A DNA stretch of 64,000 bases from the NCBI RefSeq assembly GCF_003711515.1, contig NW_021167089.1, positions 845,799 through 909,798 of the forward strand. The letters are read 5' to 3'. Positions 1 to 11,300 of the stretch are shown here, piece after piece (the first letter of the stretch is position 1; each line of letters begins with the position of its first letter). This DNA is from Sodiomyces alkalinus F11 (taxonomy: Eukaryota; Ascomycota; Sordariomycetes; Glomerellales; Plectosphaerellaceae). Below the pieces are notes generated by a model. The model was not told the origin of the DNA. It made no database searches and saw only the letters and a program-made list of their open reading frames with translations. A program made the position numbers and the translations under genes.

Positions 1-1703
1 GCGCTGTGCAACGAGCCGTCCGGTAGGTTGGTCACCATACCAGGGATGATGGTGTGGTAGGGACGCTTGCGTGGCGCGAGCCGGTTGGGGTGCGCCGGGT
101 CGAGACTGAAGTTGGCGCCGCGGTTCTGCAGGGTGAAGCCACAGCCCTTTGGGATAATGCAGGTACCGAAGCCTCCGTAGTTGCTGTTGATGAAGGAGGC
201 GGCGTTGCCCTCGGCATCCGAAACGGCGAAGTAGACCGTATCGCTGCTTTGCAGGGCCGGGGGGCTGAAGGATGGCCGGCCGTGCTCGAGATGCGCGGCA
301 GTGCGCGCCGGGTCAAAGAGTTTGGCGCGCTCGGCGAGGTACTCGCGGGAGGTGAGACCGGCGGCCGGCACGGACTCGACGTTGGGGTCAGTGACGTACC
401 AGCGGGCGTCGGTAAAGCCGAGGCGCAGGGCCTCGATGATGGCGTGCAGGTAAGGGGCCGTGTTGTGATCGTCGGGGCCCCACTGCGGGATCCTGCCCTG
501 GGCCCGTAGCTCTTTGAGGATGCCGAGCGCCATAAGGGCCACGATGCCCTGTCCGTTAGGGGGGTGCTCCCAAAGCTCGACTCCCTCGTCGGCGAAGATG
601 CCGGCGTCCAGCTTGAGGGAGATGGGATCCACCGGCTCACTGCCCGTCTCAAGGTGGTGGGCCAGATCGTCGAGCTCGAGATGGCCGCCGAGATCCTTAC
701 ACACCTTGACGAGCTCCTCGGCGATGCGGCCCTTGTAAAACCCGGCCTTGCCCTCGGAAGTCAAGGTGCGGAAAGTTTGCGCCAAGGTGGGGTTCTTCAT
801 GATCTCGCCTGGCTTGGGCGCCCGTACGCCGTCTTTGGCCGCGGGGTCCTTCTTAAGCATTTCAGCAAAGTTGGGCGAAGCGTCGCGGACAAGTTGCTCG
901 GCTTCGTTCCACTAGAGACGGAATTACAAATCAGCTTTCCTCGACTGTGTGTGTTGGATAAGACGACGGCGCCACTCCTGGTCACAAGGATAAAGAAAAC
1001 TTACGTAGGTCCCGGTAAGCTCCGAAACGGGGAAGCCTTTCTCGGCGAGGTCAATGGCCGGCGCGAGGATCTGTTCCAGGGAGAGCGCCTTGCTGCCAAG
1101 GCGATCGACGGTGTCGCACCAACCGGCTGCGGCCCCAGGGACAGTTACGGCGTGAACGCTAGAGAAGGGAATTTTACCAGCAGCACCGTCGCTCAGCCCA
1201 AGGTCGTTCCGGATGGTCTCAAGCGTGCACTTGGCGCCAGAACGCCCCGAACCGTTCATGGCAGATACTTTCCCCGTCTTCGCGTCGTAGTACAAGATGA
1301 ACATATCGCCTCCGATGCCTGTTGAACATGGCTCTGTCACGTTCAGACCCGCGGCTGCTGCGATGTTAGTGTGCTTGCTTAGATGCTACGAGAACCTACT
1401 TCCGTGGTTCTTTGTCTAGATGTTGCCAACTGACCGACAGCGACGGCAGCGTCCTGCGGGAGAGTGGCGTCAGCGTGTCATGCCCAACCATCATCGTCTC
1501 GGACAGTTCGATGTCCAACTTACAGCAGCATTGCCACCGGCTTGAAGAATCTGAAGACCACATTGAGCGGCGAGTGGTTGGGTGCATGACACGATACCCT
1601 TGGAGCTGTGAACAACGCTTCTCCTACTAGGAAAGCGAGTGAACTCCGCGGCCCGGGAGGTGTGAAGGGATGTGGTATCAAGGGGCATTGTGTGTAAGGT
1701 CAC
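1..1703 (-). CDS. Gamma-glutamyltranspeptidase-like protein (3' end beyond window)
   Basis: Likely glutathione hydrolase / gamma-glutamyl transferase of the fungal and bacterial YwrD-like branch, which cleaves or transfers the gamma-glutamyl group of glutathione-type substrates. Exons read on the minus strand: 1703-1524, 1453-1435, 1357-1005 and 911-1, the last running off the window. The first exon reads SRRSVVHSSKG and ends GGNAA. A 19-bp micro-exon supplies DAAVAV, and the third exon continues LNVTEPCSTGIGGDMF, which together form the conserved family core. The last exon holds a DTVYFAV segment where the autoprocessing threonine of the family should lie, then GNAASFINSNYGGFG. Introns are 70, 77 and 93 bp with GTAAGT, GTCAGT and GTAAGT donors. 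No signal peptide is evident, which suggests a cytosolic enzyme. The start at 1703 is the first Met; Met 1688 is possible. It is divergent from the p25 gene. Confidence 0.88.
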
Positions 1704-2414
1704 GGTATGATGAGAGAGTAAGGCTTATACGAGAGTGCTGGTTCGTGAGGAAGCAGGTATGTAAAGAGATGGGCAAGATGTGTCTTGGGCAGGGGCGGCA
1801 GGGACTATGTAGGCGGACGGGGCAGGAGGACAGGAATTGGATACTTGGATCTCGGACCGGCTCTTACGCAATAGCATCCAACAGCATAGCATAACATCCA
1901 GATTTCTTTCCATGTAGGAAGTCAAAGTCAAGTGGGCAAGAGGGGACAGGACACCTCGACCTCTGCCCAAGGGTTTGGGGGTGGAGGACTGGCCCCTGTA
2001 ATTCCCTATGATGGACGAAATGGCCCCTCCTGTGTTACGAAGTACAGTGATGTAGCTCCCCGCGGCTTCCCCGCGCCCCCACCCATCGGGAGATCAATTG
2101 GGGCCCAAATTCATACGGTACTGAGGTTGGGATATTGGGATGCTGGGATGTTGGGAGTTCCGAAGTCTTACCTAATACTCCATATCCGTACTACCGGCGT
2201 GCTCCCTGCTCGAAAAGTTGGGGAGCATCGGGAACATGCCGGGAACACCACTGGCTAATATATCACGTGACTTCGCGCATCCATCCCTCCTCCCCCACTG
2301 ACCCAACGCGACACAAGTAAAAGGCGTCAGGTTAGTGTCTCTATCTCTACCTCTATGGTATCACGCAACAACCACCACGTTGCGTGCTCCTAGGAGATTA
2401 GGATTGTACGCACC
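1704..2414. other. Divergent intergenic region between GGT-like and p25 genes
   Basis: This 711-bp stretch separates two divergently transcribed genes and presumably holds both promoters. I see no open frame with family resemblance and no strong promoter element. It carries several CCCCxxCC-type C-rich runs near 1985-2090 and a GTACTGAGG / CCGTACTACC patch at about 2117-2200 that resembles the dispersed GTAC-rich motif described elsewhere. Confidence 0.5.
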
Positions 2415-3223
2415 ATGTCACGGAGACCCCCCAAAGGAGAGTATATCGAGACCGTACGTATGCATCCATCGCATCTCCCTGCCGGGTTCCTTCACATATC
2501 AGTTCCCACTGATACACTCTTACCGCACAGGACACAGGGAACAAGGTCTCGCGAAAGGCGAACCTTGTGGGAACACAGAACATCATACTGGGAGGTCGCA
2601 CCGTCATCCAACCCGAGGTGATGATCCGCGGCGACCTGACTCGCACGGCGGCGTCTGCTTCCTCAACTGGGGGCAGCGCGCCCGCCAACAATACGGCCGT
2701 CGCCATCGGCCGGTATTGCTTTCTCAGCCGGGGAAGCTTGCTTCGGCCACCTGGCCGGGTATATAAGGGGTGCGTGCCACCATTCTGACGTCTTGACGCT
2801 GAGTCAAGCTGCTTAACATTCTGCTCGTCCGATAATTCACTCCAAGAGCGCAAATGCTGATGATCTCGACGCGTCTTGGGCACCGGGGCAATGGGGGAAA
2901 ACAGTGTCTTCACCTACATGCCCCTTCGTATGGGCGACCACGTCTTCGTCGGCCACGGTACGATTGTGCAAGCGGCGTCGATCGGTAATAACGTCCATAT
3001 CGGCCACGGGGTCGTCGTGGGCGAGTTTGTCATAATCAAAGATTACGTCCGCGTCTTGGATGGTGCCGTTATTCCGCCCAATATGGTCATTCCCAGCTTC
3101 AGCATTGTCGGCGGCCAGCCAGCCCGCGTCGTTGGAGAAGTACCAGAAGGCGGTCACGAAACCTTTGAGCTCCGAGACTTGTACAAAACAGTCGGCAATA
3201 ATCCGCAACCAATCAATGCATGA
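2415..3223 (+). CDS. Dynactin subunit 5 (p25), left-handed beta-helix protein
   Basis: p25 is a subunit of the pointed-end complex of dynactin, the activator of cytoplasmic dynein; in Neurospora the orthologue is ro-12. It acts on microtubule-based transport of endosomes and nuclei. Three exons: 2415-2453, 2531-2769 and 2905-3223, giving 198 aa, the usual size of the family. The N-terminus MSRRPPKGEYIET is typical, followed by NIILGG, then hexapeptide repeats (GDHVFVGHG, IGNNVHIGHG, VVGEFVIIKD) that build the beta-helix, and the C-terminal EGGHETFELRDLYKT motif. The introns (77 and 135 bp) have GTACGT and GTGCGT donors. The second junction is set by phase: GG plus T restores Gly before VFTYMPLR. 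A middle Ser/Ala/Asn insertion (residues about 48-60) is a variable loop in this family. Confidence 0.93.
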
Positions 3224-3810
3224 AGCTTTGGAGCATACCTTACAAATACCACACTATTCCGCTCCGTGTTGAACGAGAGCAAGTAGCGCATCGGCCCGCG
3301 GTGTCTCGTTGAACAGCTTCCCTGCTATGCGATCCTATCCGCCCTGACCGATAGAGTCATCGTGATACGGTTATCGTGCATCTCCTTTTCTTCTTCTTTT
3401 TTTCTTTTTCTTTTTGCGGATCGAAGAGGCGGCGGTCCGAGTCCTCGTCTTGACTTGGACGGTTTCTGGTGAGGTGGTCTTGAGAGGTTGCCGTTGCCGC
3501 AATGAAGAAGAGGTTGTGATATTGGAAGAGATGGCATCGGCCTGTCACACGGACGGACGCTATTCGGTGCTGACAGCCAACCTAGGCCGAGTTGCACACT
3601 TATACGAAGACCTTATCTTACTTCATGTTTAACCAGCACCGTATCCTCCAAGGCGCCGCCACCTAACCGCCATGTTTTGGCACATCCTCATTTTATTGTC
3701 CAGCGTATCTGTACTCAGCTAAAATACCACACTCCGTCTCTTTTGAAAATCAGTCCAGATCCCTCCAATAAATAAAGGAATCTCCGGACATATCGACATC
3801 TCCTGTCTCA
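3224..3810. other. Intergenic region
   Basis: There is no supportable gene here. A pyrimidine-rich run (TTCTTCTTTTTTTC type) lies at 3388-3416. The remainder would be the 3' flank of p25 and the upstream flank of the F-box-like relic. Confidence 0.4.
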
Positions 3811-4363
3811 ATGCATCAGACTTCCATAGAGCCCTCCTTCCCTCTCGAAATCCTCGTTCAAATCTTCTCCTACCTCGACACCGCGCCTCCGTCGGCGAGT
3901 TGGCTTCGTCGGGAACCAACACGTGCTTCCATAGGTTTCGTCCATGGGAAGTTTCTCCGTCGCCGTGGTGATTTGAAATCCCTGTTGGGCAGCCAAAATA
4001 CCTCACAGACACGAAGGCCTCCTCCCTTCTTCGGTGCGCGAACTCGCCCTCGTCGGTGCCTGCTCCCTCCGTGACCACGCCGCGATCTTCGCCAGGTCCT
4101 TACCTGTGCTCGACCACTTCCTCGTCCGCCTCATGCCCGTCATCGCCTATGCCGGTCTCGTTGACCTCTGCTACGTCCTCGACTCCTCCATCGCGCTCCT
4201 GCTCGACGCCTTCCTCCGCCCGGATGACAGGGATTGGCACGGCCGCTGGGATGCCTTGAAGGTACTGGAGCTGCAAGGACTAGAGCTCTTCTTCGGCAGA
4301 GGGTCGAGGTACACGGCCAATTGGTTGGCGAAAAGGGAAAAAGAGCAGGTCCATACTAGGTAG
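3811..4363 (+). pseudogene. F-box-like protein relic, frame-disrupted
   Basis: The first frame starts MHQTSIEPSFPLEILVQIFS, which resembles the opening of fungal F-box domains (PLEILxxIxSYL), the Skp1-binding part of SCF ubiquitin ligases. The coding signal then moves between frames: a QPKYLTDTKASSLLR segment around 3968-4030 lies in a different frame, and from 4035 a third frame reads VRELALVGACSLRDHAAIF through to a stop at 4361-4363. I see no GT-AG intron that joins them, so at least two indels seem present. About 180 residues in all is short for the family. An unusual intron arrangement cannot be excluded, but a decayed gene is the simpler reading. Confidence 0.45.
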
Positions 4364-5057
4364 GTGGAAATACATGGGTCATGGAATCTTTGTGCGAGTC
4401 GACCTTTTAAGCAATGAGGTTCGCCATGTTTACAATCTGCAGAGTCATCGTAGGAATGAACAGGAATGTCTAGAGGTGTGAATACCTGTCTGTTGGTGTG
4501 CTATCGTGTCGCGTACTAAATAAAGCCAGGTCCGGCTGGCTCCACGTCTCCTAAGTGTACCACATGGACGTTCTAAACACCACTTCTTTCCACTCCAACA
4601 ACGCAGGATCCCATAAATTGCGCCGGATGATGGCGGTATACTGACGAACCATTTTGGTCCTTCTCGCTAATGTCCGAGGCTCCACGTGTTTGTCCCAGTT
4701 CATCTGCCTCCTATCTTGGTCCCGGGTACCTGGCGGGAATGTAAGATCCGACCGATCTATAGCCGACAGCACCTGTGATATATGTATATATATATATATC
4801 ACAGGGGATATGATGGTATGATATCTAAGCTCCCCGTATCCAGTACGATTCCTTCGAGTGGGGTGCCAATCAATATGACAAGATGGACAAAGATAATAAG
4901 GGGGGGCGGAGAAGGCATAGTTATCCGTCCCGACGCCGTTGCAATGATGCAGACCCTTGCTTCGTATAGATGGCCAGCCCAACAAAGGCCGGAGAACATA
5001 GAGGTCGGTATACAAAATAGGTAGATAGATAGGTAGATCATTAAAATAATTGCCGGT
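4364..5057. other. Intergenic region with a TA-rich hairpin
   Basis: This is the flank between the F-box relic and the 3' end of the EamA gene. I see no gene. An inverted repeat described separately lies at 4772-4805. Confidence 0.4.
4772..4805. repeat. Perfect inverted repeat around a (TA)n run
   Basis: CCTGTGATATA at 4772-4782 pairs with TATATCACAGG at 4795-4805, and the interval between is a short (TA)n microsatellite. It lies about 250 bp past the stop codon of the minus-strand EamA gene, so it could be a cruciform or part of that gene's 3' flank. Confidence 0.7.
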
Positions 5058-6479
5058 TTAGTCCTCGCGAAAATCTCTATCGGTATCATCTCCGCTGTCA
5101 GTCAAGTCCACAGCCTTGCGACGCTGGCTGTCGGCCATTTCGCGCCACGTGCTCCACGCAAGCATGAGGAAAGCGATCATGATCAAGATGCCGCCTAGCA
5201 GCGCGGCGGCGCTCAGGGGTTCGCCGGTGAGCACCCAGTCCGTGACAGCAACGATAAAGATGCTCAGAAGAGCGGCGACGCTGGAGAGGACTGGGCTCGT
5301 GAGACTAATGAGAACGAGGAAGGAACCGGCAAAGGTGGCATTGGCGATGACGCTGAGGAAGAGCATCCGGGCGGTGTGGCCGGTGGGTAGATGGAACGTC
5401 TCGATACCGGTCCAGTGCAGAAGGGGCAGAGGGATCCAGAGAACGACAAGGGTGAAGAGGCCGAGGAGGGCGCCGAAGGTGTTGGCGAAGACGACGCCAC
5501 GGATGGGAGAGCAGCCACTAGGTGGGCAAGCGAAGCGCTTGTAAAGGACCTCATAAAGGCCGTAGAGGACGGACCCAGCGCCGATGATCATGTTCCCCGC
5601 GAACCGCTGACCCCCGTTCTTGGGTCCCTCGAGAGACTGGTCCTGGGCTCCGTACGCCACAATAAGGACACCAGCGATGGCTATAACGACGGCGAGGGAC
5701 TTATCGAGACGAAGGGGCTCGCGGAGCAAGGGCACGGAGAAGACGTAGGCGAAAAAAGCGGAGCAGTTGTAGATGGCCGTCAGGTCGGAAGGGGTAGTAA
5801 GGTTCACGGCGATGTACCAGGAGAAGCCGGCAACGGTCAAAGCCGTCGCAATGAAGGCGGTCGTGCGGACGAGGTAGCGGATCGCAGAGGGACGCGCGCC
5901 GGAGCCGGCCACGGGGCGAGTCCAGTCGAGGTCCTGGGTCTGCACCATGATGGAGGTACTGCGCAAGAGAGCGAGGTGTCGGCGCCAAAAGGTGTGCCAG
6001 GGGACGTTGTAGTTCTGGAGCCGCAGGACGAGGAGTTGGACGGGCCACAGAAGGGTCCAGGCGCTATGGGTGAGATAGAGCATACAGTAGGCCTTGTTCC
6101 AACCGAGATCCTGCTGAATATAGGCGGACAGTTCCGTCTGGATGGCGAAGGCGACGAGACAGACAACGAGGAAGAAGGTGGCCAGGGTGTACTTCTTCCG
6201 TGCCGTAGCTGTAGCCGAGGCCGCCTGTTGCGGGCTGCGGCTGCGCATGGCGGAACGACGCGAGTGGAAGGAGTGCGTGGAGGTATGGGGGCGAGAGCCT
6301 ATGAGGGGACTTGCCACGCGACTGCGGCGTCCTCGAGGTGTATCATGGTCGAGGTCGCCCATGGTGTCTTTGCCTCGAGCAGGGAGGTCGGCTCCGCGTT
6401 CGTCTTGTTTGTATAGAAGCGGGGTGCCAGAGAGGTCGCCATTCGACTGGACTACCGGCGAACTGCGCTCGTTACTCAT
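5058..6479 (-). CDS. EamA/DUF6-type multi-pass membrane transporter
   Basis: A single-exon 473-aa protein of the drug/metabolite transporter superfamily, resembling the SLC35F / yeast YML018C group of endomembrane or vacuolar carriers; the substrate is unknown. Residues 1-95 form a hydrophilic, Ser/Arg-rich cytoplasmic tail (RSPQQAASATATARKKYTL marks its end). About ten hydrophobic segments follow from residue about 98 to 450. Paired EamA signatures are visible: LTTPSDLTAIYNCSAFFAY with SVPLLREPLRLDKSLAV in the first half, and SPVLSSVAALLSIFIVAVTD with LTGEPLSAAALLGG in the second. The acidic C-terminus ends DTDRDFRED. The start is the first Met of the frame. The upstream gap contains a GTC-rich repeat that may lie in the 5' UTR. 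Confidence 0.85.
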   Translation of the reverse strand: MSNERSSPVVQSNGDLSGTPLLYKQDERGADLPARGKDTMGDLDHDTPRGRRSRVASPLIGSRPHTSTHSFHSRRSAMRSRSPQQAASATATARKKYTLATFFLVVCLVAFAIQTELSAYIQQDLGWNKAYCMLYLTHSAWTLLWPVQLLVLRLQNYNVPWHTFWRRHLALLRSTSIMVQTQDLDWTRPVAGSGARPSAIRYLVRTTAFIATALTVAGFSWYIAVNLTTPSDLTAIYNCSAFFAYVFSVPLLREPLRLDKSLAVVIAIAGVLIVAYGAQDQSLEGPKNGGQRFAGNMIIGAGSVLYGLYEVLYKRFACPPSGCSPIRGVVFANTFGALLGLFTLVVLWIPLPLLHWTGIETFHLPTGHTARMLFLSVIANATFAGSFLVLISLTSPVLSSVAALLSIFIVAVTDWVLTGEPLSAAALLGGILIMIAFLMLAWSTWREMADSQRRKAVDLTDSGDDTDRDFRED

Positions 6480-7165
6480 GTCGTGGAAGTCATCGGAGCT
6501 CGCGATGAGCTCGTGGGATCGGCGGCGGTGCTCTTGTCGTCGTCGTGGCCGTCGTCGTCGTTGTCGTCGACTGGTGCTTAGGCTCTAAAAGGAAGAAATA
6601 GAGGAAAGGACGAGGAGAGGAGAGTGTTGGTGGGATATCGAGGTATGACCGAGCAGTATACGACAGCTTGTATCCGCACAGAGACCAACTATCGGTACTA
6701 TATGATCCGTCAGGATGGGTTCAAAGAGGCGGAAGATGAAGCGTCTGATCGGGACCTCTATGGAGGGCGAGGCATTGTGGTGTGGAGACTTGAAAAGGGA
6801 GAAGGCCACAGTAAGGTATCCAAGGGATTTGCATTGCCAAGATGGAGGAACAGGAATCTTGCGGAAAAGCGGTTCATGACCAAGGGTACCCAAAGAAAAC
6901 AGGGGTAGCAACAGTGGGGTGATCATTAGCTTAAAGGAGGCGATGTCCACAATACATGTCATGTGGCCTCAGACATCTCACTTCAGGAGAAATATGCCAA
7001 AGCTTCCTAGGAGATAAACGATAAGGTACGCATAATAAGATAGGCACGTTGAATCAATACACTCTCTTTGGGCCCACACCCTGTCCCGAATTTTCAGCTT
7101 GTGACAGCAGCGAAGCCGCCAACCTCCCACGTTTCGGGTCCCGTAATCCGGGTACCACAAGCAGT
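6480..7165. other. Intergenic region, promoter side of the EamA gene
   Basis: No gene is seen. A (GTC)n-like run (CGTCGTCGTGGCCGTCGTCG) lies at 6535-6575. The sequence keeps a normal base composition up to the target-site duplication ACAAC at 7166-7170, where the mutated transposon block begins abruptly. Confidence 0.45.
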
Positions 7166-7170
7166 ACAAC

Positions 7171-7363
7171 TGTCAGAACACAAATAAGGTACGCGGAATT
7201 ATGTGTGTATTCATCTAAGTGAAGTTTGTGATTCTTCACGGGAATATTTAACTATACGGAAAAAGCAGGGGAAATAAGGGTGGATATATAGGACCGAGGT
7301 ACTCTACACGTCTAACACTATATGGTTTATCACACCCCGATAAGGTGGCTATAGTATCTAACA
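7171..7363 (-). repeat. LTR of element A (3' LTR in element orientation)
   Basis: 193 bp, aligning along its full length with 33894-34085. Differences are nearly all C/T and G/A. Its left part (7171-7250), next to unique DNA, still keeps many CA and TG dinucleotides, while its right part has mostly lost them. Confidence 0.9.
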
Positions 7364-8108
7364 CACCCCCCCAGAACTACAGGATTGATCCTGACTGTTC
7401 TGTTTAATTTAAAGCCGTAAATCTAGGGTAAAATAGTGGCCTAGATATTAATCTAACGGTTGAAGAACGGCCTATTAAAAAACGCGCTCCTTTTATGCCT
7501 AAAAACGTTAAAAACGTGTAAAAATAGGTGGTTAAATTAATCTTAAAACCACATTAAAAACGGGTGCCTAAATAATAATCTAAAGGGCACTAAAACTACG
7601 GTTAATCTAGGCTATAGATTATAAACTCAGCACCGCGCCTCTTATAAATTGCCTTAGACCCCGTGGCTTAGGACCTCTATCCCTAATAGATATATAAACG
7701 CCCTATATTTCTACGGGGGCAGTACCTTTATAAGGCTATCGCTAACTATATCGTGGGTAGCGATCTAATTAATCGAGACGGTCCCTTTTTAAACGGTTTA
7801 TCGGATCTAAAGGGCGTGGATATTAAGATACTTTAATTTCGAGGTAACCTACGGCCTAGGGGATTCTAGTAGCTACTTAGTCTATTAATTATCGTAGTAT
7901 ACTATTAGTGGTTCCTCCTTAAAGGTTAACGTTAGGTCCTTTATTAAACGCATTATCGCGATATACTGCCTAGTAGTAGTAGAAAGTGCCGTAAGCTTAG
8001 CCTTAGTATTAGAGGTTACGACGCTTATTTGCTTATTTTCTTTCTAGTCTATAGGACCGCCGAATAGTAGGGTCGTGTACCCTTACGAGCTGTACCTGGT
8101 CTTACGGT
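7364..8108 (-). pseudogene. Element A: C-terminal part of RNase H and 3' end
   Basis: The minus strand next to the B insertion (8108 downward) reads TRYSS, stop, GYTTLLFGGPID, the conserved tail of the Copia RNase H domain. Its first half (SDAAFVDD) lies at about 14545-14570, on the other side of B. This continuity shows that B split a single RNase H domain. The remainder toward 7364 is degraded non-coding 3' sequence ending in the C-rich (purine on minus) tract. Confidence 0.75.
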
Positions 8109-8392
8109 TATCGCACGTCAAATAGGCACTTCAATGATTAACTTAGTAGAGCAGAAATCTCGTGTATGTGTATTATCTTAAGTTATATCTAGGAGAGTCT
8201 CTTATGCCCTTAATTTGGGTGGTGAAGACTCTATTATAGGTACTATATCATTTAGATCCTATCCGGTCTTTTCCGGTATCCACCCTTATTATATCCTAAT
8301 GCCCGAAGTCCCTGATATCTGGAGCCCTTAGTTATAGAGTGGATCCCCCCTAGATCTTCTATAGACTATATCGTGGTCCTGCCTATACGATA
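8109..8392 (-). repeat. LTR of element B (left copy)
   Basis: 284 bp. It matches 14254-14536 with mainly C/T and G/A differences; shared landmarks are GGAGAGTCTCTTAT, ATTTGGGTGGT and CCGGTATCCACCCTTA. Confidence 0.9.
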
Positions 8393-8399
8393 CACCCCC

Positions 8400-11300
8400 T
8401 TAGTTAAGGTGGGTCTTCCCAGGTTAACTAACTAATCAGAGGCTTCGGTTTAAACCAAACGCTCTTAACTTTTCCATCGTAAAATCAATAATTAGGGGAA
8501 AACGCCCTCGTAAAAGGGATTTAAATCCGCCCTGTTTAACCGTTTAATTTAATTCTATCTTAATTAGTTCCTCGATCCTGATTAGTCGGATCTGCTTAAT
8601 CGGATCCATATCTATCGGATCTGCTACGCCCTCAGGGGCCTTCGTCATTACTACGGCCATAGCTTTAGCGCGTTTAATCTCTTCGTGTAGTCGTTTAGAC
8701 TACTCGATACGGTCCTTTTAATCCGTTAAATTAAGCTATTACTATAGTCTTTTAATTCCTACCTCCGGTAGTGCCTTTGTTAAACCGTCCGCGATTATCT
8801 CCTTCGTATTAACGTACATAACCTTAAAAAGGCCCTGCTATACTAACTAACGCGCCCACTAGTTATAAATATCGACGTGCCGTAGCCTTATTCGCAGGCG
8901 TTATGCTTTCTTATTAACGAGGTTAATAGTCTATTAATTATCGTAGTGTAGTTATAGCTATTATTAATCCAGCCGAAGCTCTAAATCCCTTAATATCCGG
9001 CTAACAAACAGCGTCTCCTTAGCTGCCTCGGTAAGAGCGAGTAGTTCCGACTCTATTAACGACATCGTGACCGTCAGTTATTTACCCGCCTTCTAGTTAA
9101 CGGTGCCGCCGAAAAGCTTTATAGTATATCCTTACGAGCTCTTACGGTCTGGATTATCCCTAAAGGACGCGTCGCTTACTATCAGGAAGAGTCTATCCCC
9201 ACCGAATTCTAAGCAGTAGTATCTTATATAGTATAGAAATAGCAGCACCTATTAAGCCCTCTTAAGGTGGTCAGAGGAGGGGTTAACGTTATATTAGGAA
9301 AGTTTTAAGTAGGCGAATGCGATATTAGGTCTTATCACGATAACGGCGTATAGGATAAAACCGATTATTCCCTAATACTAACGGACCTCGGGAATCAACG
9401 CGCGGGTACCGTCTCGGGGCATCACCGGCTCCGTAGATAATAGGACCTTTAGTGGTTTTCGGTAGAGTATATCTGCGTAGTATTTAACCGCGATCTTCTC
9501 CACGTAGGAGGATTATAATAGCTATAACCTACGGGTGGCTCTATCCCTTAGGACCTTAATTCCCAGGAACTAACGGATTTCTTCGCCTCCTAATAACCTA
9601 TAGCTTCGCTTAAGGGCAGCCTCGAGGTCGTCAGCGTCCGTCTTACGGTCTCTATAGTATATAAGTCCGATATCGTTAACGTAGAAGAATAGGATTAAAC
9701 CGTCACGGATTATAATATAGGGGTTATTAGGGACGGCTATAAAGCCTATCCTTTATAGCGTGCCGCTAAATTCCTCTTACTATAGTAGTGGCGATACCCT
9801 TAAACCGAAGAGGGCTTTCCATAGTAGCAGGACCTTACCTAATACTTCGTAGCCTTACGATATCTTTATAAACACCTCTTCCTTAAGGCTAGCATTAACG
9901 AACGCGTTAATGGTATCGAACTACCTTATCTCCAGGTTAAATCGGGCGGCGATCGCTATTAGCATATAGAAGGACCGCGAGGCTAGCGTTACGGCGTAGT
10001 TATCTTTAGTCTCTAACCGTTTTTATTAATCCCCTCGGACTATAAGGCGTGCCTTATACTTAAGGAGGGTGCCCTCCTTATTAAATTTATAGATATATAC
10101 CTATTTATAGGCGAGGACTTATTACTTATTAGCCTAATCACTACCTATCTCCTACTAGTAGCCTATCTATTAATACCCCTTAAGGTATTCCCCCTCGGCC
10201 TATAACTACCGCTCCCGTAACGGGTAAAGGCGTCTATCGCGGTGGTGCTTTAGTAGAGGCGGGAGATCCTCGCGGGTTATATACGATAGCGGCTAAGAGG
10301 TATTAGAAGGAGTAGAATCTATAGCACCGATATCGCTATCGTTAATAGCTTACTTCCTCGCGCGTATAGGGTTATAAGTCCTGCCAGCGTTAAAGAACGC
10401 CTTCTAGGCGTTATCGTTCTGGACCTTCTTAGTCGTGTATAGACTTACGATAGTTCTCGCGATGGATAGGCGCGCGGGTAATAGGCGCGCGGCCGATGGG
10501 AGTATAGCCGACAGGCACCCCCTAAGGGCACCTATAGCTATCCGTTAGTGGTTATCGTGTTCTTCTACCTTAGCGCCCCTAACCACTACTAACGCTATAA
10601 GGAACGCGCGCGCGGGATTTTCCGGGGATATTAAAGGCGTGGGAAACGGTTTAAACCTCGTAGTGGTGAACCGTGAAGTGTCCGTAGTAATAGCAGTGGC
10701 CTCTCCCGTAGTAATAGCGGTAGCGTTAGAGTTACGAGGTTCTAAATCTATAGCCTAGTTATTAGGCTATAGATTCAAAACCTTATCTATAGTAATAGTA
10801 GTAGCCTCTCTCGTAGTAATAACGACGGCCTCGCCTTTATCCGTAGTAATAGCGGTAGCGTCGCCTTTACCCGTAGTAATAGCGGTGGTATAGTTTTCTT
10901 CTATAGTAATAGTAGTATCCGTAGTAATAGCAGTATAGTCTATAGTAATAGTAGTAGCCTCTCTCGTAGTAATAGCGACGGCCTCGCCTTTGTCCGTAGT
11001 AATAGCGGTGGCGTCGCCTTTACCCGTAGTAATAGCGGTGGCGTTAGAGTCTTCCGACTTAAGATCTAATACGCTTACAGCTATACCCCTTAATAGCAGC
11101 CTATTCGCGGTCTTATTAGATTAGGTGATACGGATAGATTATAGGCGTTCCCCGATTTCCTCGGCGGAAGCCGTGGCTTATAGCGTTTTAATCCTGCTAT
11201 TAAATATCTTATCTTCGTTAAAGACTACGTCTTTTATAGTGATAATATCCGTTAGGTATAGCAGCTAAATACGGAAGCTATTCGAGGATTAGTATCCGAT

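Noticed and set aside
564..1325. 253-aa open frame on plus
   Set aside because: Antisense shadow of the gamma-glutamyltranspeptidase exons.
5391..6416. 341-aa open frame on plus
   Set aside because: Antisense shadow of the EamA transporter, whose minus-strand frame has clear membrane segments.
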